64,000 nucleotides of DNA from Pyrobaculum islandicum DSM 4184 (GCF_000015205.1 NC_008701.1:496001-560000), one strand, 5' to 3'. Shown: positions 47,480 through 56,673, counted from the first letter of the stretch. Made by a program: numbers and translations. Notes: generated by a model not told the origin, from the letters alone.

Positions 47480-47537
47480 ATGTGGTGATGAACGCCTAGT
47501 TGGGGATGGGGATGTCCGTAGTGGCCAGGTCTGATTG
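47480..47537 (+). ncRNA. Possible C/D box RNA between the tRNA-Ser genes
   Basis: Box C GTGATGA (47485-47491) and box D CTGA (47531-47534) are 39 bases apart, the right spacing for two guides with internal C'/D' boxes, but the internal boxes (around ggggatg) match poorly. A weak A/T-rich box aaaatttcata lies about 25 bases upstream. It may be chance. Confidence 0.33.
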
Positions 47538-47575
47538 GGCTCAACTTTATAAAGGCCGAAAAATATAGGGGTAGA

Positions 47576-47660
47576 GCCGGGGTGGCCGAGTTGGTCCAAG
47601 GCGCGGGCCTGCTAAGCCCGTCCCCGTTCGGGGGCGTGGGTTCAAATCCCACCCCCGGCG
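47576..47660 (+). tRNA. tRNA-Ser (GCT)
   Basis: 85 bases plus encoded CCA (47661-47663). Anticodon loop CTGCTAA with anticodon GCT, long variable arm, acceptor stem nearly the same as the upstream tRNA-Ser, so the pair probably arose by duplication. TATA-like actttataaag (47544-47554) is about 27 bases upstream. No intron. Confidence 0.93.
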
Positions 47661-47741
47661 CCAAACCCGTTTATACACAATTATTCTTTGGTCATGTGAG
47701 GATGGGAAAATTATATAAAAAACGTAAGAGTTGGGCCCGTT

Positions 47742-48836
47742 ATGAATCTCAGGCTTATACTCATTCTTGGCCTAGTATCGCTTCTTGCCGACTGGCTTTA
47801 TGAGAGCGTGCGTGCCGTAGTTCCGCAGTATCTATACTACCTAGGCGCTTCTGCGGTTTTTGTAGGCTTTGTCTTTGGCCTTGGCGATGCCTTGGGCTAC
47901 GCTGCTAGGTTTATAACAGGCCCGCTTGCTGATAAAAGAGGGGGTTACTGGCTTGAGACTTTCCTTGGTTATGCGTTGCAAGTGGCGGCAGTGGCGGGGC
48001 TTGTGTTTGCTAGAGATATGTGGCAAGTTGCTGGCCTGATATTTTTGGAGAGGTTTAGCAAGGCGTTGCGTACGCCGGCGCGTGACGCAATAATTTCCGC
48101 GGCGGGGGGAGCGGAAGCTAGGGGGAGGGCATTTGGCATACATGCCTCTCTTGACCAAATTGGGGCGATTATTGGTGTAGCTATGGCGACGGCGATGTTA
48201 TATTATAAATTCACGCCACGCGACGTATTTCTCATATCGCTTGCTCCAGGGGTTGCCGCATTATTTACGCTGTATGTGGCATATAGGGTTGGCAAATTAA
48301 AGCCGGAGAAGAGGAAGTCTACAATCCTTATGGATTTAACTGTTTTTAAATTTGGCGTGACCCAATTTCTCTTGGGGCTATCTCTAATTCACATATCTCT
48401 TTTCATGTATAAACTCGCTGAAGTTGCTTGGATGGCCTCGCTTCTTTATCTAGTCGCTATGGTTTCGGAGGTGCCTGTGTCTTTGCTACTGGGGCATTTC
48501 TATGATAAGAATGCCAAAGCCCTATTGGTCGCTCCACTTTTCTCAATCCTGTTGGCGGCTATTTTTGTGGCTGGAAATATTCCAGCGTTGTTCTTAGGTG
48601 CCGTGCTTTATTCTGTTGTGACGTCATACGCAGACGTGGTTGCGAAAGCACACGCCGCTAGACTTGGGGGCGCGACGTCGCTGGGCGTGATAAATGCTAT
48701 GTGGGGCTTTGGTCTTCTCGTAGGCGGTATTTTATATGGCTACTTCTTTGACATAGGTGCAAGTATTCCGATTTTTATATTAGCCACTGCTTCGGCTTTT
48801 ATCTCTTTGGTGTTACTATGGCGAGAGAATACTTAA
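47742..48836 (+). CDS. Major facilitator superfamily transporter
   Basis: 364 aa with about ten to twelve membrane segments. A typical MFS loop sits after the second segment (GPLADKRGGYWLETFLGYAL) and a second near DPKN-like positions in the C-terminal half. The substrate is unknown; drug or metabolite export is common in this group. TATA attatataaa (47711-47720) lies 26 bases before ATG 47742. It overlaps the methyltransferase gene by 19 bases. Confidence 0.85.
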   Translation: MNLRLILILGLVSLLADWLYESVRAVVPQYLYYLGASAVFVGFVFGLGDALGYAARFITGPLADKRGGYWLETFLGYALQVAAVAGLVFARDMWQVAGLIFLERFSKALRTPARDAIISAAGGAEARGRAFGIHASLDQIGAIIGVAMATAMLYYKFTPRDVFLISLAPGVAALFTLYVAYRVGKLKPEKRKSTILMDLTVFKFGVTQFLLGLSLIHISLFMYKLAEVAWMASLLYLVAMVSEVPVSLLLGHFYDKNAKALLVAPLFSILLAAIFVAGNIPALFLGAVLYSVVTSYADVVAKAHAARLGGATSLGVINAMWGFGLLVGGILYGYFFDIGASIPIFILATASAFISLVLLWRENT

Positions 48837-49237
48837 TAGAGCTCTATAGGAGGTTGGCCCCAATATACGAAGAGGTGTATGGCGTGGAGCAACGTCTCAA
48901 GTATTGGCTTATTCTGTCACAGGTGGGCGAGAAGGTAGTAGACGCCGGATGTGGAGTTGGGCTGGCTTTTGAGGTATTAAAAAGCTACGTGGTTTGTCTT
49001 GACATATCTCTCGACATGTTGGAAAGAGCTAGGGCGAAGAGTGGAGAGTGGGGCGATTTGATACTTGCCGATTATTGGTTGCCGCCATTTAGGGAAAATG
49101 CGTTTATCTCTGCCCTCTTTATTTCATCTGTAGAGCCGGAGCTCTTTGAGAAACTTCACGCTGTTTGGCGTCAAATCGCATATAAATTCTTCTACGAATT
49201 CCGTGGCAAATGGCGTATTTTTGAGCAACGTAACTAA
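48818..49237 (+). CDS. Class I SAM-dependent methyltransferase, short
   Basis: 139 aa, shorter than usual. SAM-binding motif I VVDAGCGVGLAFE, then LDISLDMLERARAK as motif II. The part after the sixth strand seems missing, so it may be a minimal or a decayed enzyme. It starts inside the MFS gene (19-base overlap). The methyl acceptor is unknown. Confidence 0.75.
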   Translation: MAREYLIELYRRLAPIYEEVYGVEQRLKYWLILSQVGEKVVDAGCGVGLAFEVLKSYVVCLDISLDMLERARAKSGEWGDLILADYWLPPFRENAFISALFISSVEPELFEKLHAVWRQIAYKFFYEFRGKWRIFEQRN

Positions 49238-49311
49238 GTTAAATAAGTGATTAATATGTCGTATGGATATGTGAACAAAACAAATATATTTATGCTCGCC
49301 ACAGGAGGCGT

Positions 49312-50157
49312 ATGTCTTTTCAGGAACAGTACTATGAATACCAGGATTATTACCCAGTATATGATAACAGAGCGCCCACAGGGATTTGGTATATCGACCA
49401 GTTACTACAGGGCGGCTTTAGAAAGGGAGAGATCTATTTAGTTGCAGGAGAGGCAGGCCAGGGGAAGACAATATTTAGTCTTCAATTTCTAAAAACCGGG
49501 GCTGAGATATATGACGAGCCCGGGCTCTATATTACAATAGACGAACCCTCTGAGGATGTAAAACGTGGAGTAAAAGACTCTCTTGGCTGGGATCTCGACA
49601 TACTTGAAAACCAGAATAAGCTAATATTTGTAGACCTCAGGACGCATTTTAGGACGTACGCTAAAGAGGAAAAGGTAACTGCAGATCCACGAGATATTGC
49701 TAAAATAATTCTTGAATATGTCAAAAAATTTGGAATAAAGAGACTTGTCATAGATCCAATAGCTCCCTTGATTATCACATCGCATACAGACATCTTATGG
49801 GTGAGAGAGTATATGAGGGAGCTTGTATTCCAGCTGAGAAAGATAAAAGACATAACCACACTGCTGACCTCTGAGATTCCTACTGGTGAGAATAAAATAA
49901 GCCGCTTTGGTGTAGAGGAGTATTTAGCAAGCGGCGTGATAAAGCTTGAGCTTATGGAATACAGAGGCTTTGTATTTAGAGTTATGTTTATAAGAAAGAT
50001 GAGGTGGACAGCGGTGCGGCCACAGAAACTTGTCTTTGAGATATATCCCCACTATGGCATATACATCTTAGATCGTCTCGAGAATTTTATGAAACAAATA
50101 GATATTTGGTACGCGACGTTAAGTCAGCAAGCGCAAGCGCCACCGGTGACACAATAA
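49312..50157 (+). CDS. KaiC-like RecA-family ATPase
   Basis: 281 aa, single KaiC domain. Walker A GEAGQGKTIFSLQFL near residues 45-59, Walker B KRLVIDPIAPLI, and a catalytic-looking pair of Glu in YITIDEPSED. Such archaeal KaiC-like proteins are thought to act in signalling, not clocks. TATA aaatatattta about 27 bases before ATG 49312. It ends 26 bases before the SRP54 start. Confidence 0.87.
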   Translation: MSFQEQYYEYQDYYPVYDNRAPTGIWYIDQLLQGGFRKGEIYLVAGEAGQGKTIFSLQFLKTGAEIYDEPGLYITIDEPSEDVKRGVKDSLGWDLDILENQNKLIFVDLRTHFRTYAKEEKVTADPRDIAKIILEYVKKFGIKRLVIDPIAPLIITSHTDILWVREYMRELVFQLRKIKDITTLLTSEIPTGENKISRFGVEEYLASGVIKLELMEYRGFVFRVMFIRKMRWTAVRPQKLVFEIYPHYGIYILDRLENFMKQIDIWYATLSQQAQAPPVTQ

Positions 50158-50183
50158 ATTTAAGCTCCCACTGCAGTTACTAC

Positions 50184-51485
50184 GTGAAGGCGCTTGGCGA
50201 AGTATTTAGTAAGCTTGTCGAAAAAATTAGAGGTGTTAGTTATATAGACGAAGCAACGTTACAAGAGCTTTCAAGAGAGATTCAAAGAGCGCTTCTTAAA
50301 GCCGACGTTCCTCTAGATATGGTAAAGACGTTTACTGAAAATGCAGTAAAGAGAATGCGTGAGGAGAAGCCGCCTGCCGGTATACCGCCGAGGGAATACG
50401 TCTTATATATCCTATACGATGAATTAGTAAAGCTGTTGGGCGGGGAGCAACCCGCCGAGTTTAAACCAGTTAAAAAACCCTATTTGGTGCTCCTCCTAGG
50501 TGTCGAAGGAAGCGGGAAAACAACGACAGCCGCAAAATTAGCTAGATATTTGGTAAAGAGAGGATATAGAGTGGGGCTTGTGGAGACAGATACTATAAGA
50601 CCCGCCGCGTTTGACCAGTTGAAACAACTTGCGGAAAAGATAGGTGTCCCTTTCTATGGCGAAAGAGATAGTAAAGATGCTGTAGAAATCGCACGTCGCG
50701 GTGTCCAAAATTTCAAAAATATGGACGTGGTAATTATAGACACTGCAGGGCGTCATAAAAACGAAGAGGCTCTACTACAAGAGGTAAAGATGATATATGA
50801 AGCTGTAAACCCCGACGAGGTTATACTTGTAATAGATGCGACAGTTGGTAAACTAGCGGCTGCACAAGCGGAGGCCTTTATGAAATATCTACCGATACAT
50901 TCGGTAATAATTACAAAGATGGATAGCACTGCGAGAGGCGGCGGCGCATTAGCCGCTGTTATTAAAACGGGGGCTAGGGTGAAGTTTATAGGCGTTGGCG
51001 AAGACGTAGACGAATTCGATTTGTTTAACCCACGTAAGTTTGTGGCAAGAGTCCTCGGGATGGGCGACCTAGACGCGTTAGTAGAAAAGATAAAAGCCGT
51101 ATTTGAAGAAGAGAAGGTTCTACAGGAGATAGAGTCTGGGAGATTAGATCTTTTAACTTTTAAAAAACAGATAGAGGGTTTGTTAAAACTTGGGCCGCTG
51201 AGTAAGGTACTTCAACTGTTGCCAGGGGGTTTTGCCGCAAAAATCTCGGAGGAGCAAGTTGAACTTTCGCAAAAGAATCTAAAGAAGTGGTATGCCATAT
51301 TAAGTTCTATGACAATAGAAGAGTTAAAGAACCCAGATATTCTAAATGCTTCAAGAATCCGCAGAATAGCGCTTGGCGCTGGCGTTACACCTAAAGACGT
51401 AAAAGAGATGCTAACTGTATATGAAAACCTGAAGAAGATGTCTAAGACTTTAAAGAGACAGCTGAGAATGAGGATACCAAAGTGA
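50184..51485 (+). CDS. srp54: Signal recognition particle GTPase SRP54
   Basis: 433 aa. N domain, G domain with GVEGSGKTTTAAKLA, IIDTAGRHKNEEAL and TKMDS, then the M domain that ends in a basic helix with KRQLRMRIPK. I start it at GTG 50184, since TATA-like taaatttaag (50157-50166) lies about 24 bases upstream and SRP54 usually starts with this ALGEVFSKL region; the longer frame overlaps the KaiC gene. It overlaps the TrmY-like gene by 4 bases. Confidence 0.96.
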   Translation: MKALGEVFSKLVEKIRGVSYIDEATLQELSREIQRALLKADVPLDMVKTFTENAVKRMREEKPPAGIPPREYVLYILYDELVKLLGGEQPAEFKPVKKPYLVLLLGVEGSGKTTTAAKLARYLVKRGYRVGLVETDTIRPAAFDQLKQLAEKIGVPFYGERDSKDAVEIARRGVQNFKNMDVVIIDTAGRHKNEEALLQEVKMIYEAVNPDEVILVIDATVGKLAAAQAEAFMKYLPIHSVIITKMDSTARGGGALAAVIKTGARVKFIGVGEDVDEFDLFNPRKFVARVLGMGDLDALVEKIKAVFEEEKVLQEIESGRLDLLTFKKQIEGLLKLGPLSKVLQLLPGGFAAKISEEQVELSQKNLKKWYAILSSMTIEELKNPDILNASRIRRIALGAGVTPKDVKEMLTVYENLKKMSKTLKRQLRMRIPK

Positions 51486-51952
51486 GGCGTTTTCTCGTAG
51501 TGACTTCATTACGAAGATTTACGGCGGAGCCGCATATACATGCAAAACTGCTTGTCGCCGCCCTCTTGATTTCCAATGGCATACGTAAAGACGCCGAAGC
51601 TGTGTTTTACCTAGTAGATTTACAAAAGACAGTAAAAATTCTTGGCAGCCGGGTAAAGAGACTTTTTCCAGATGAAGACTCCTCAGTGGGATTTCTAAAA
51701 AAGGCATTTGCAGGCGAAAAATTAACAGGTGTGATAGTAAAGAGGGGGGCTTCTGACTTAACTATAGGAACGACAGTGGGGCCGGGAGGTCGACGTAGGT
51801 GTATGCCTAACCCACCCTTTACCTACGTGGTAGTGTTTGAGCCATTTGACATAGACTTGGAATGTGATGCTGGGTTAGGAAAACTACCACCACATCACCA
51901 AGTCGTAATTATTAATATTGAAACTGATAGACTTCTCTACCACAGGCGATAA
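51482..51952 (+). CDS. TrmY-like SPOUT methyltransferase (pseudouridine-54 N1)
   Basis: 156 aa. It aligns from memory with TrmY: RRFLVVTSLRRFTAEPH, then LISNGIRKDAEAV and RVKRLFPDEDSSVGFLKKAF. TrmY methylates N1 of pseudouridine 54 in archaeal tRNA. The neighbour gene Pus10 makes that pseudouridine, which supports the call. Overlaps srp54 by 4 bases and is followed 20 bases later by Pus10. Confidence 0.8.
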   Translation: MRRFLVVTSLRRFTAEPHIHAKLLVAALLISNGIRKDAEAVFYLVDLQKTVKILGSRVKRLFPDEDSSVGFLKKAFAGEKLTGVIVKRGASDLTIGTTVGPGGRRRCMPNPPFTYVVVFEPFDIDLECDAGLGKLPPHHQVVIINIETDRLLYHRR

Positions 51953-51972
51953 GTTAAATATTATCTCTAGTT

Positions 51973-53214
51973 GTGGACGTCGTGGATATACTAGAAAAAT
52001 CTCTTGAAATTCTCAAGGCCTACCCACTTTGTGACTCTTGTCTTGGTAGACTTTTTGCACAAATGGGTTACGCGCTGGAGAATTGGGAAAGGGGTTTTAG
52101 TATAAAGACGATGTTACATATGAAATTAGTCACACTTTTCCGCCAAGGCGTTGATGTTACTACAGATTTAAAAAGCCTAGCTCGTATACATAAACCTACT
52201 AGGCGCTTTCTCTCAACTATTGGAATTACTGTGGAGGAGGCTCAGTGTTATATATGCGGAGGTCTTCTCTCGAATGTTGAACGTTTTGCTAAAGAGGCTG
52301 TATCAAAAGTCGATGGAATAGAGTTTGAAACTTTTGCAGTAGGTACCACAATACCAAGAGAAATTCTTGAAAGAGAGTCAGAGGTTGTAAAAAAATTCCT
52401 CGTCTCTACAGGAGAATCTATTAAACATGAGATTAATAGGAGAATCGGCAAGGAGCTTTTAAGACTACTAGGCAGACGCGTTGATAAACAACGGCCAAAT
52501 ATCTTAATAAAGATAGATTTGATAAACGGTAAGATAGATATAGTGAAGAATCCTCTTCTTATAGAAGGGGTATATCTAAAACTTAGCCGGAGGATTTCTC
52601 AAGCTAAGAAATTCGGTAATGTAAAATCCTCCTTGTTGGAGAAGCTACAGTACATCAGGGATATGTATGGCGGCGTAGAACACATAATTCATGTATCAGG
52701 GAGGGAGGATAGCGACGCTAGAATGTTGGGGCCCGGCAGACCTCTTGTTGTGGAAATCAAACAGCCGACTAAATACAAAGGACTCCCACATCTATACTCC
52801 GACGGGGACGTGATCTTTATCCCACTTGGTTTTACCACTAGAGATGAAGTCAGAAAGCTAAAAGAAAAGGCTAAGACAGATATAAAATTATATCGTGCAT
52901 TAGTATACTCCGATCGCCCGCTTTCTGAGGAGGAGCTTAGAAAACTTGCTGAACTTTCGGGCAAGACAGTAGTCCAATACACACCGCGTCGAATTAAGAG
53001 ACTTAATCCAAGAAAGAAGAGGACGAGGATGGTTTATGAAATCGTTTGGCGTTTTATATCGTCTCACGTCTTTGAGCTTTATGTAAGATGTCAGGGTGGG
53101 CTCTATGTAAAAGAGTTTATTCACGGCGATGGAGGTAGAACTACGCCAAGCGTTGCTGAAATTTTAAACACGTACTTAGAAGTGTTAGAGCTTGACGTGC
53201 TATCTATAGAATAG
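51973..53214 (+). CDS. pus10: tRNA pseudouridine synthase Pus10
   Basis: 413 aa. It starts VDVVDILEKSLEILKAYPLC with CDSCLGR, has the zinc-binding cysteines and CYICGG at about residues 92-97, and the pseudouridine synthase motif GREDSDARMLGPGRPLVVEI with the catalytic Asp. It makes pseudouridine 54 (and 55) in archaeal tRNA. GTG start at 51973. The C-terminal thumb domain is present. Confidence 0.92.
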   Translation: MDVVDILEKSLEILKAYPLCDSCLGRLFAQMGYALENWERGFSIKTMLHMKLVTLFRQGVDVTTDLKSLARIHKPTRRFLSTIGITVEEAQCYICGGLLSNVERFAKEAVSKVDGIEFETFAVGTTIPREILERESEVVKKFLVSTGESIKHEINRRIGKELLRLLGRRVDKQRPNILIKIDLINGKIDIVKNPLLIEGVYLKLSRRISQAKKFGNVKSSLLEKLQYIRDMYGGVEHIIHVSGREDSDARMLGPGRPLVVEIKQPTKYKGLPHLYSDGDVIFIPLGFTTRDEVRKLKEKAKTDIKLYRALVYSDRPLSEEELRKLAELSGKTVVQYTPRRIKRLNPRKKRTRMVYEIVWRFISSHVFELYVRCQGGLYVKEFIHGDGGRTTPSVAEILNTYLEVLELDVLSIE

Positions 53215-53241
53215 TTTTTAACTAAATGATTTAACAATCCT

Positions 53242-54759
53242 GTGGAGAGAATAGTAGTTGTAAATTTCGGCGGGCAATATGCCCATTTAATTGCCAGACG
53301 TCTCAGAGAAAGGGGGGTGTATACGGAGATTGTTACGCCTGAAGACGCCGTTGAAATAGCCAAAGCGCCAGATGTAAAAGCAATAATTCTCTCTGGAGGC
53401 CCTAGTTCTGTTTATCAAGAAGGTGCGCCTGACGTACCAGATGAGTTATTTGCTATTGGTAAGCCTATACTTGGCATATGCTATGGACACCAATTGATTG
53501 CAAAAAAGTTGGGGGGTTTGGTAAGGCGGGGTAAGGGTGAATATGGTAAGACGTTGGTAAGGGTGTTGGTAAACGACCATATTTTCGACACATGGGAAAG
53601 CGAAGAGATAGTTTGGATGAGCCATAGCGACTATGTAGCGCAACCTCCAGAAGGGTTTACCATTTTGGCAGTAAGCGAGAATGGGTACGTGGCTGCTATG
53701 AAGAAGGATTATATCTACGGTGTACAATTCCACCCAGAGGTTGTCCATACGCCAAAAGGCGGTGTATTGTTGGAGAATTTTGCTAGGAAAATAGCCGGGG
53801 TAAAGCATGTGTGGAAACCAGAGGATCAGATAGGCAAACTCATTGAGGAGATTAGAAAGGAGGTAAAAGATGGCGATATAATTATCGGCGTAAGCGGTGG
53901 CGTTGATAGTACTGTAGTTGCTGTACTTGTACATATGGCAGTTGGAGAGAGGGCAAAGGCTGTGTTTATAGACCATGGGTTGTTTAGAGAGGGAGAGCCT
54001 GAGCAAGTTGTGAAACTATTAAATTCGCTTGGCATAAAAGTTTACTACGTTGACGCGCGTGAGCGATTTCTAAAGCGGCTAGAGGGCGTCTCTGACTGTG
54101 AAGAAAAACGTAGAATAATAGGGGAGACATTTGCAGAAGTATTTACAGAGACTTTATCCAAGTTCCCAGAGGTGAAATATTTAGCTCAAGGCACTCTGTA
54201 CCCTGACGTTATAGAAAGCGGAGCGGTAAAGGGAGCAGATAAAATAAAGAGTCATCATAACGTAGGCGGTTTACCAAGGTGGTTTAACTTAAAACTTATC
54301 GAGCCGCTTCGCGAGTTCTACAAAGATGAAGTAAGAAAATTGGCAAGGGCCCTAGGCTTGCCAGACGAGGTGGTATACAGACACCCATTTCCAGGCCCTG
54401 GTTTAGCAGTACGTATAATCGGGCCGTTTACCAGAGAGAAGTTGGAAATTGTGAGAAAGGCTACTAAAATTATAGAAGAGGAGTTGGAGAAAGGAGGTAT
54501 TTTGAGAAAGGTGTGGCAAGCTTTTGCAGTAGTTGGCGATGACAAATGGGTGGGTGTGAAGGGTGATAGACGTACTGTCGGTTATATTGTAACTATAAGG
54601 GTTGTAGAGAGTGAAGACGCGATGACGGCAGATTGGTCGCGTTTACCCTATGAAGTCATAGAGAGAATCTCAACACGTATAACTTCCGAAATCCCCCAAG
54701 TGACTATGGTTACATATGCCGTCACTACAAAACCGCCGTCAACTATAGAACCCTGTTAA
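53242..54759 (+). CDS. guaA: GMP synthase, single-chain form
   Basis: 505 aa. The N-terminal glutamine amidotransferase has LGICYGHQLIAKKLGG with the nucleophile Cys and VQFHPEVVHT; then the ATP-pyrophosphatase P-loop with GVSGGVDSTVVAVLV; then the C-terminal dimer domain. Many archaea have these as two separate subunits; here they are fused as in bacteria. GTG start at 53242. Confidence 0.96.
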   Translation: MERIVVVNFGGQYAHLIARRLRERGVYTEIVTPEDAVEIAKAPDVKAIILSGGPSSVYQEGAPDVPDELFAIGKPILGICYGHQLIAKKLGGLVRRGKGEYGKTLVRVLVNDHIFDTWESEEIVWMSHSDYVAQPPEGFTILAVSENGYVAAMKKDYIYGVQFHPEVVHTPKGGVLLENFARKIAGVKHVWKPEDQIGKLIEEIRKEVKDGDIIIGVSGGVDSTVVAVLVHMAVGERAKAVFIDHGLFREGEPEQVVKLLNSLGIKVYYVDARERFLKRLEGVSDCEEKRRIIGETFAEVFTETLSKFPEVKYLAQGTLYPDVIESGAVKGADKIKSHHNVGGLPRWFNLKLIEPLREFYKDEVRKLARALGLPDEVVYRHPFPGPGLAVRIIGPFTREKLEIVRKATKIIEEELEKGGILRKVWQAFAVVGDDKWVGVKGDRRTVGYIVTIRVVESEDAMTADWSRLPYEVIERISTRITSEIPQVTMVTYAVTTKPPSTIEPC

Positions 54760-54762
54760 TAT

Positions 54763-54846
54763 GCGGTCGGCCCTACCGGCTCCGCCTTCATACTCGCCCG
54801 TCACGCGGGCGTAAATCTGGCGGGCGGGGAACCGGGGGTTCTTTTT
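54763..54846 (+). ncRNA. GC-rich structured element, possible RNA
   Basis: 84 bases between guaA and the ggt gene, much richer in G+C than its surroundings. The segment folds as CGCCCG-tcacg-CGGGCG, enclosed by a second stem CCGCC/GGCGG, and ends with a run of five T after GGGGTTC. A stable small RNA or a strong transcript end for guaA are both possible. Boxes of C/D or ACA type are not evident. Confidence 0.35.
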
Positions 54847-54888
54847 AATCTTCGCCTAAATTTAAAAACTTTAATCTGGTGGGAGGGT

Positions 54889-56277
54889 ATGTACATAGGT
54901 ACAGATTTCGTAATTGTCAGCGAGAGCTATCTAGCGACGCGGGCGGGCTACGAGACTTATAAAGCTGGCGGCAACGCTATAGATGCTATTACTTGTGCCT
55001 CTATAGTATTAACATATACGTTGCCACATCTAGGCGGTGTTGGAGGAGATTTTCTGGCGCTTGTACATAGCGGCAGTAATGTAGAAGCTATATTGGGGCT
55101 GGGGTGGGCTCCAAGGAGAATCCCAGAGAAACCCCCGCGGAGGGGTTTACGCTCAGCTACTGTGCCGGGCTATGTGGCTGGTCTCTATGAATTCCACAGG
55201 AGACACGGCGTTTTAGAGTGGAGGGAGGTTGTAGACATAGCACTTAATGCTATGGAAAAAGCGACGTTGCACCCATCTCTAGCGTACGCAATAGAGAGAC
55301 ATAAAGATGTACTTGTTGCAGACCCTGGTGGCCGTATATATCTTAGTTTACCTCGACTATCTGGCGCGCCTTATCGTATAGACCCGTTAATAAAGCTGTG
55401 GAACAAACTTAGAGAGAACCCACTGTCTTTTTACGACGAAATTGCTAACGACATACTATATGACTATTTTGAACTAGAGGATTTCTCGAGATTTAAAGCC
55501 GAAGTGAAAAAGCCCGTGTATATAGAGTTGGGGGATTGGATTATATATGAGGCGCCGCCCCCCTCTCTTGGTTTTGCTGTGTTACTTGCGGTGAAGTTGA
55601 CTAAACGCGCCGAGGGGGCGTTTAGCTATTCCAGGATTCAGAATACTGTTGCGGCGTTGAGAAAAGCGCATTGGGCACGCGACCGCTATTTACACGACGG
55701 CTATATACCACTTGACGATTTACTAAGTGGCAAGATAGAGCTAGGCGAAGCCGAAGTCCCAGAGCCCACCCCAGGCACTACATATCTCGCGGCGGCGGAT
55801 AGAGACTTTGTAGTTTCTGCTATACAATCTCTCTACTATCCCTTTGGCGCAGGGTTTACAGATGCCAAATGGGGGATAACATTTAACAATAGGGCAAGCG
55901 ATTTTACACATGGTTTAAACAGTGCATCTCCTCACAAAAGACCTGCACATACCCTCTCGGCTGTAGTAATGGAGAGAGGGGGCGAGATTTATGCACTCGG
56001 GGCAAGCGCCGGTCATTATAGACCTGCCATTTATACACAATTAATACACAATATAGTATGGTATGGAATGGATCCACGCCAAGCCATATGGGCCCCCCGT
56101 TTTATTTGGTTGCGTGGCGCCGAGGTTCAAGCAGAGGAGGGTTGGGAAGGGGGGCCTGGAGTACATATCGTAAAATACCCCAGCCGCATGGGCGTAGCGG
56201 CTTTAGCGGCTAGAAAAAACGGCACACTAGTTGCAGTCTCCGATATACGTGGCGACGGCTTAGCCTTGGGGATATAG
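54889..56277 (+). CDS. ggt: Gamma-glutamyltransferase
   Basis: 462 aa. The N-terminal AGYETYKAGGNAIDAITCAS is typical, and the nucleophile Thr that begins the small subunit after self-cleavage is within PGTTYLAAADRD. A distinct glycine pair near GASAGHYRP marks the substrate site. It transfers gamma-glutamyl groups; in archaea the natural substrate is unclear. No signal peptide is visible. ATG 54889. Confidence 0.9.
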   Translation: MYIGTDFVIVSESYLATRAGYETYKAGGNAIDAITCASIVLTYTLPHLGGVGGDFLALVHSGSNVEAILGLGWAPRRIPEKPPRRGLRSATVPGYVAGLYEFHRRHGVLEWREVVDIALNAMEKATLHPSLAYAIERHKDVLVADPGGRIYLSLPRLSGAPYRIDPLIKLWNKLRENPLSFYDEIANDILYDYFELEDFSRFKAEVKKPVYIELGDWIIYEAPPPSLGFAVLLAVKLTKRAEGAFSYSRIQNTVAALRKAHWARDRYLHDGYIPLDDLLSGKIELGEAEVPEPTPGTTYLAAADRDFVVSAIQSLYYPFGAGFTDAKWGITFNNRASDFTHGLNSASPHKRPAHTLSAVVMERGGEIYALGASAGHYRPAIYTQLIHNIVWYGMDPRQAIWAPRFIWLRGAEVQAEEGWEGGPGVHIVKYPSRMGVAALAARKNGTLVAVSDIRGDGLALGI

Positions 56278-56312
56278 CGAAAAATTTATTTTCAAAGATC
56301 AAAGAAATAGCT

Positions 56313-56477
56313 ATGGGCTATCGGTGCGCAATCTGTGGCAGGGAGGACACCCCACTTTTAGAGGCTAACATAAAGGGTATAGGACCCGCGCTAGTATGTC
56401 CAGACTGTTGGTCTAAACTTATGGCAGAAAACAAGATAATTGTAGGAACTAGTGGCGGGGGTTGTCCCTGCGGTTAG
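56313..56477 (+). CDS. Small zinc-ribbon protein
   Basis: 54 aa, missed by simple length limits. Paired cysteines CAIC (residues 5-8) and CPDC (29-32) form a zinc ribbon, and the protein ends GGGCPCG. A/T-rich aaaatttatttt (56281-56292) is about 27 bases before ATG 56313, and the downstream tRNA has its own promoter. The terminal Cys-Pro-Cys-Gly could bind another metal or an Fe-S cluster; its function is unknown. Confidence 0.6.
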   Translation: MGYRCAICGREDTPLLEANIKGIGPALVCPDCWSKLMAENKIIVGTSGGGCPCG

Positions 56478-56530
56478 ACGTAGTTGTCGTGTAAAATATT
56501 TAAATCGTCATAAATACTATAGCAGGAAGC

Positions 56531-56615
56531 GCGGGGGTGCCCGAGCCAGGTCAAAGGGGCAGGGTTGAGGTCCCTGTGGCGTAGGCCTGCGTGGGTTCAA
56601 ATCCCACCCCCCGCA
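56531..56615 (+). tRNA. tRNA-Leu (GAG)
   Basis: 85 bases plus encoded CCA (56616-56618). Acceptor stem GCGGGGG/CCCCCGC, anticodon stem CAGGG/CCCTG with loop TTGAGGT and anticodon GAG, long variable arm. TATA-like tatttaaat is about 28 bases upstream. No intron. Confidence 0.92.
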
Positions 56616-56673
56616 CCACCTCTATAGTCTTATATAGATCTTAACATATTTTAACAGTCTCATTCTTGTAGTT

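Noticed and set aside
47237-47664. Minus-strand ORFs over the tRNA-Ser genes
   Set aside because: They are antisense readings of tRNA and intergenic DNA (GFEPGP-like peptides come from the T arm).
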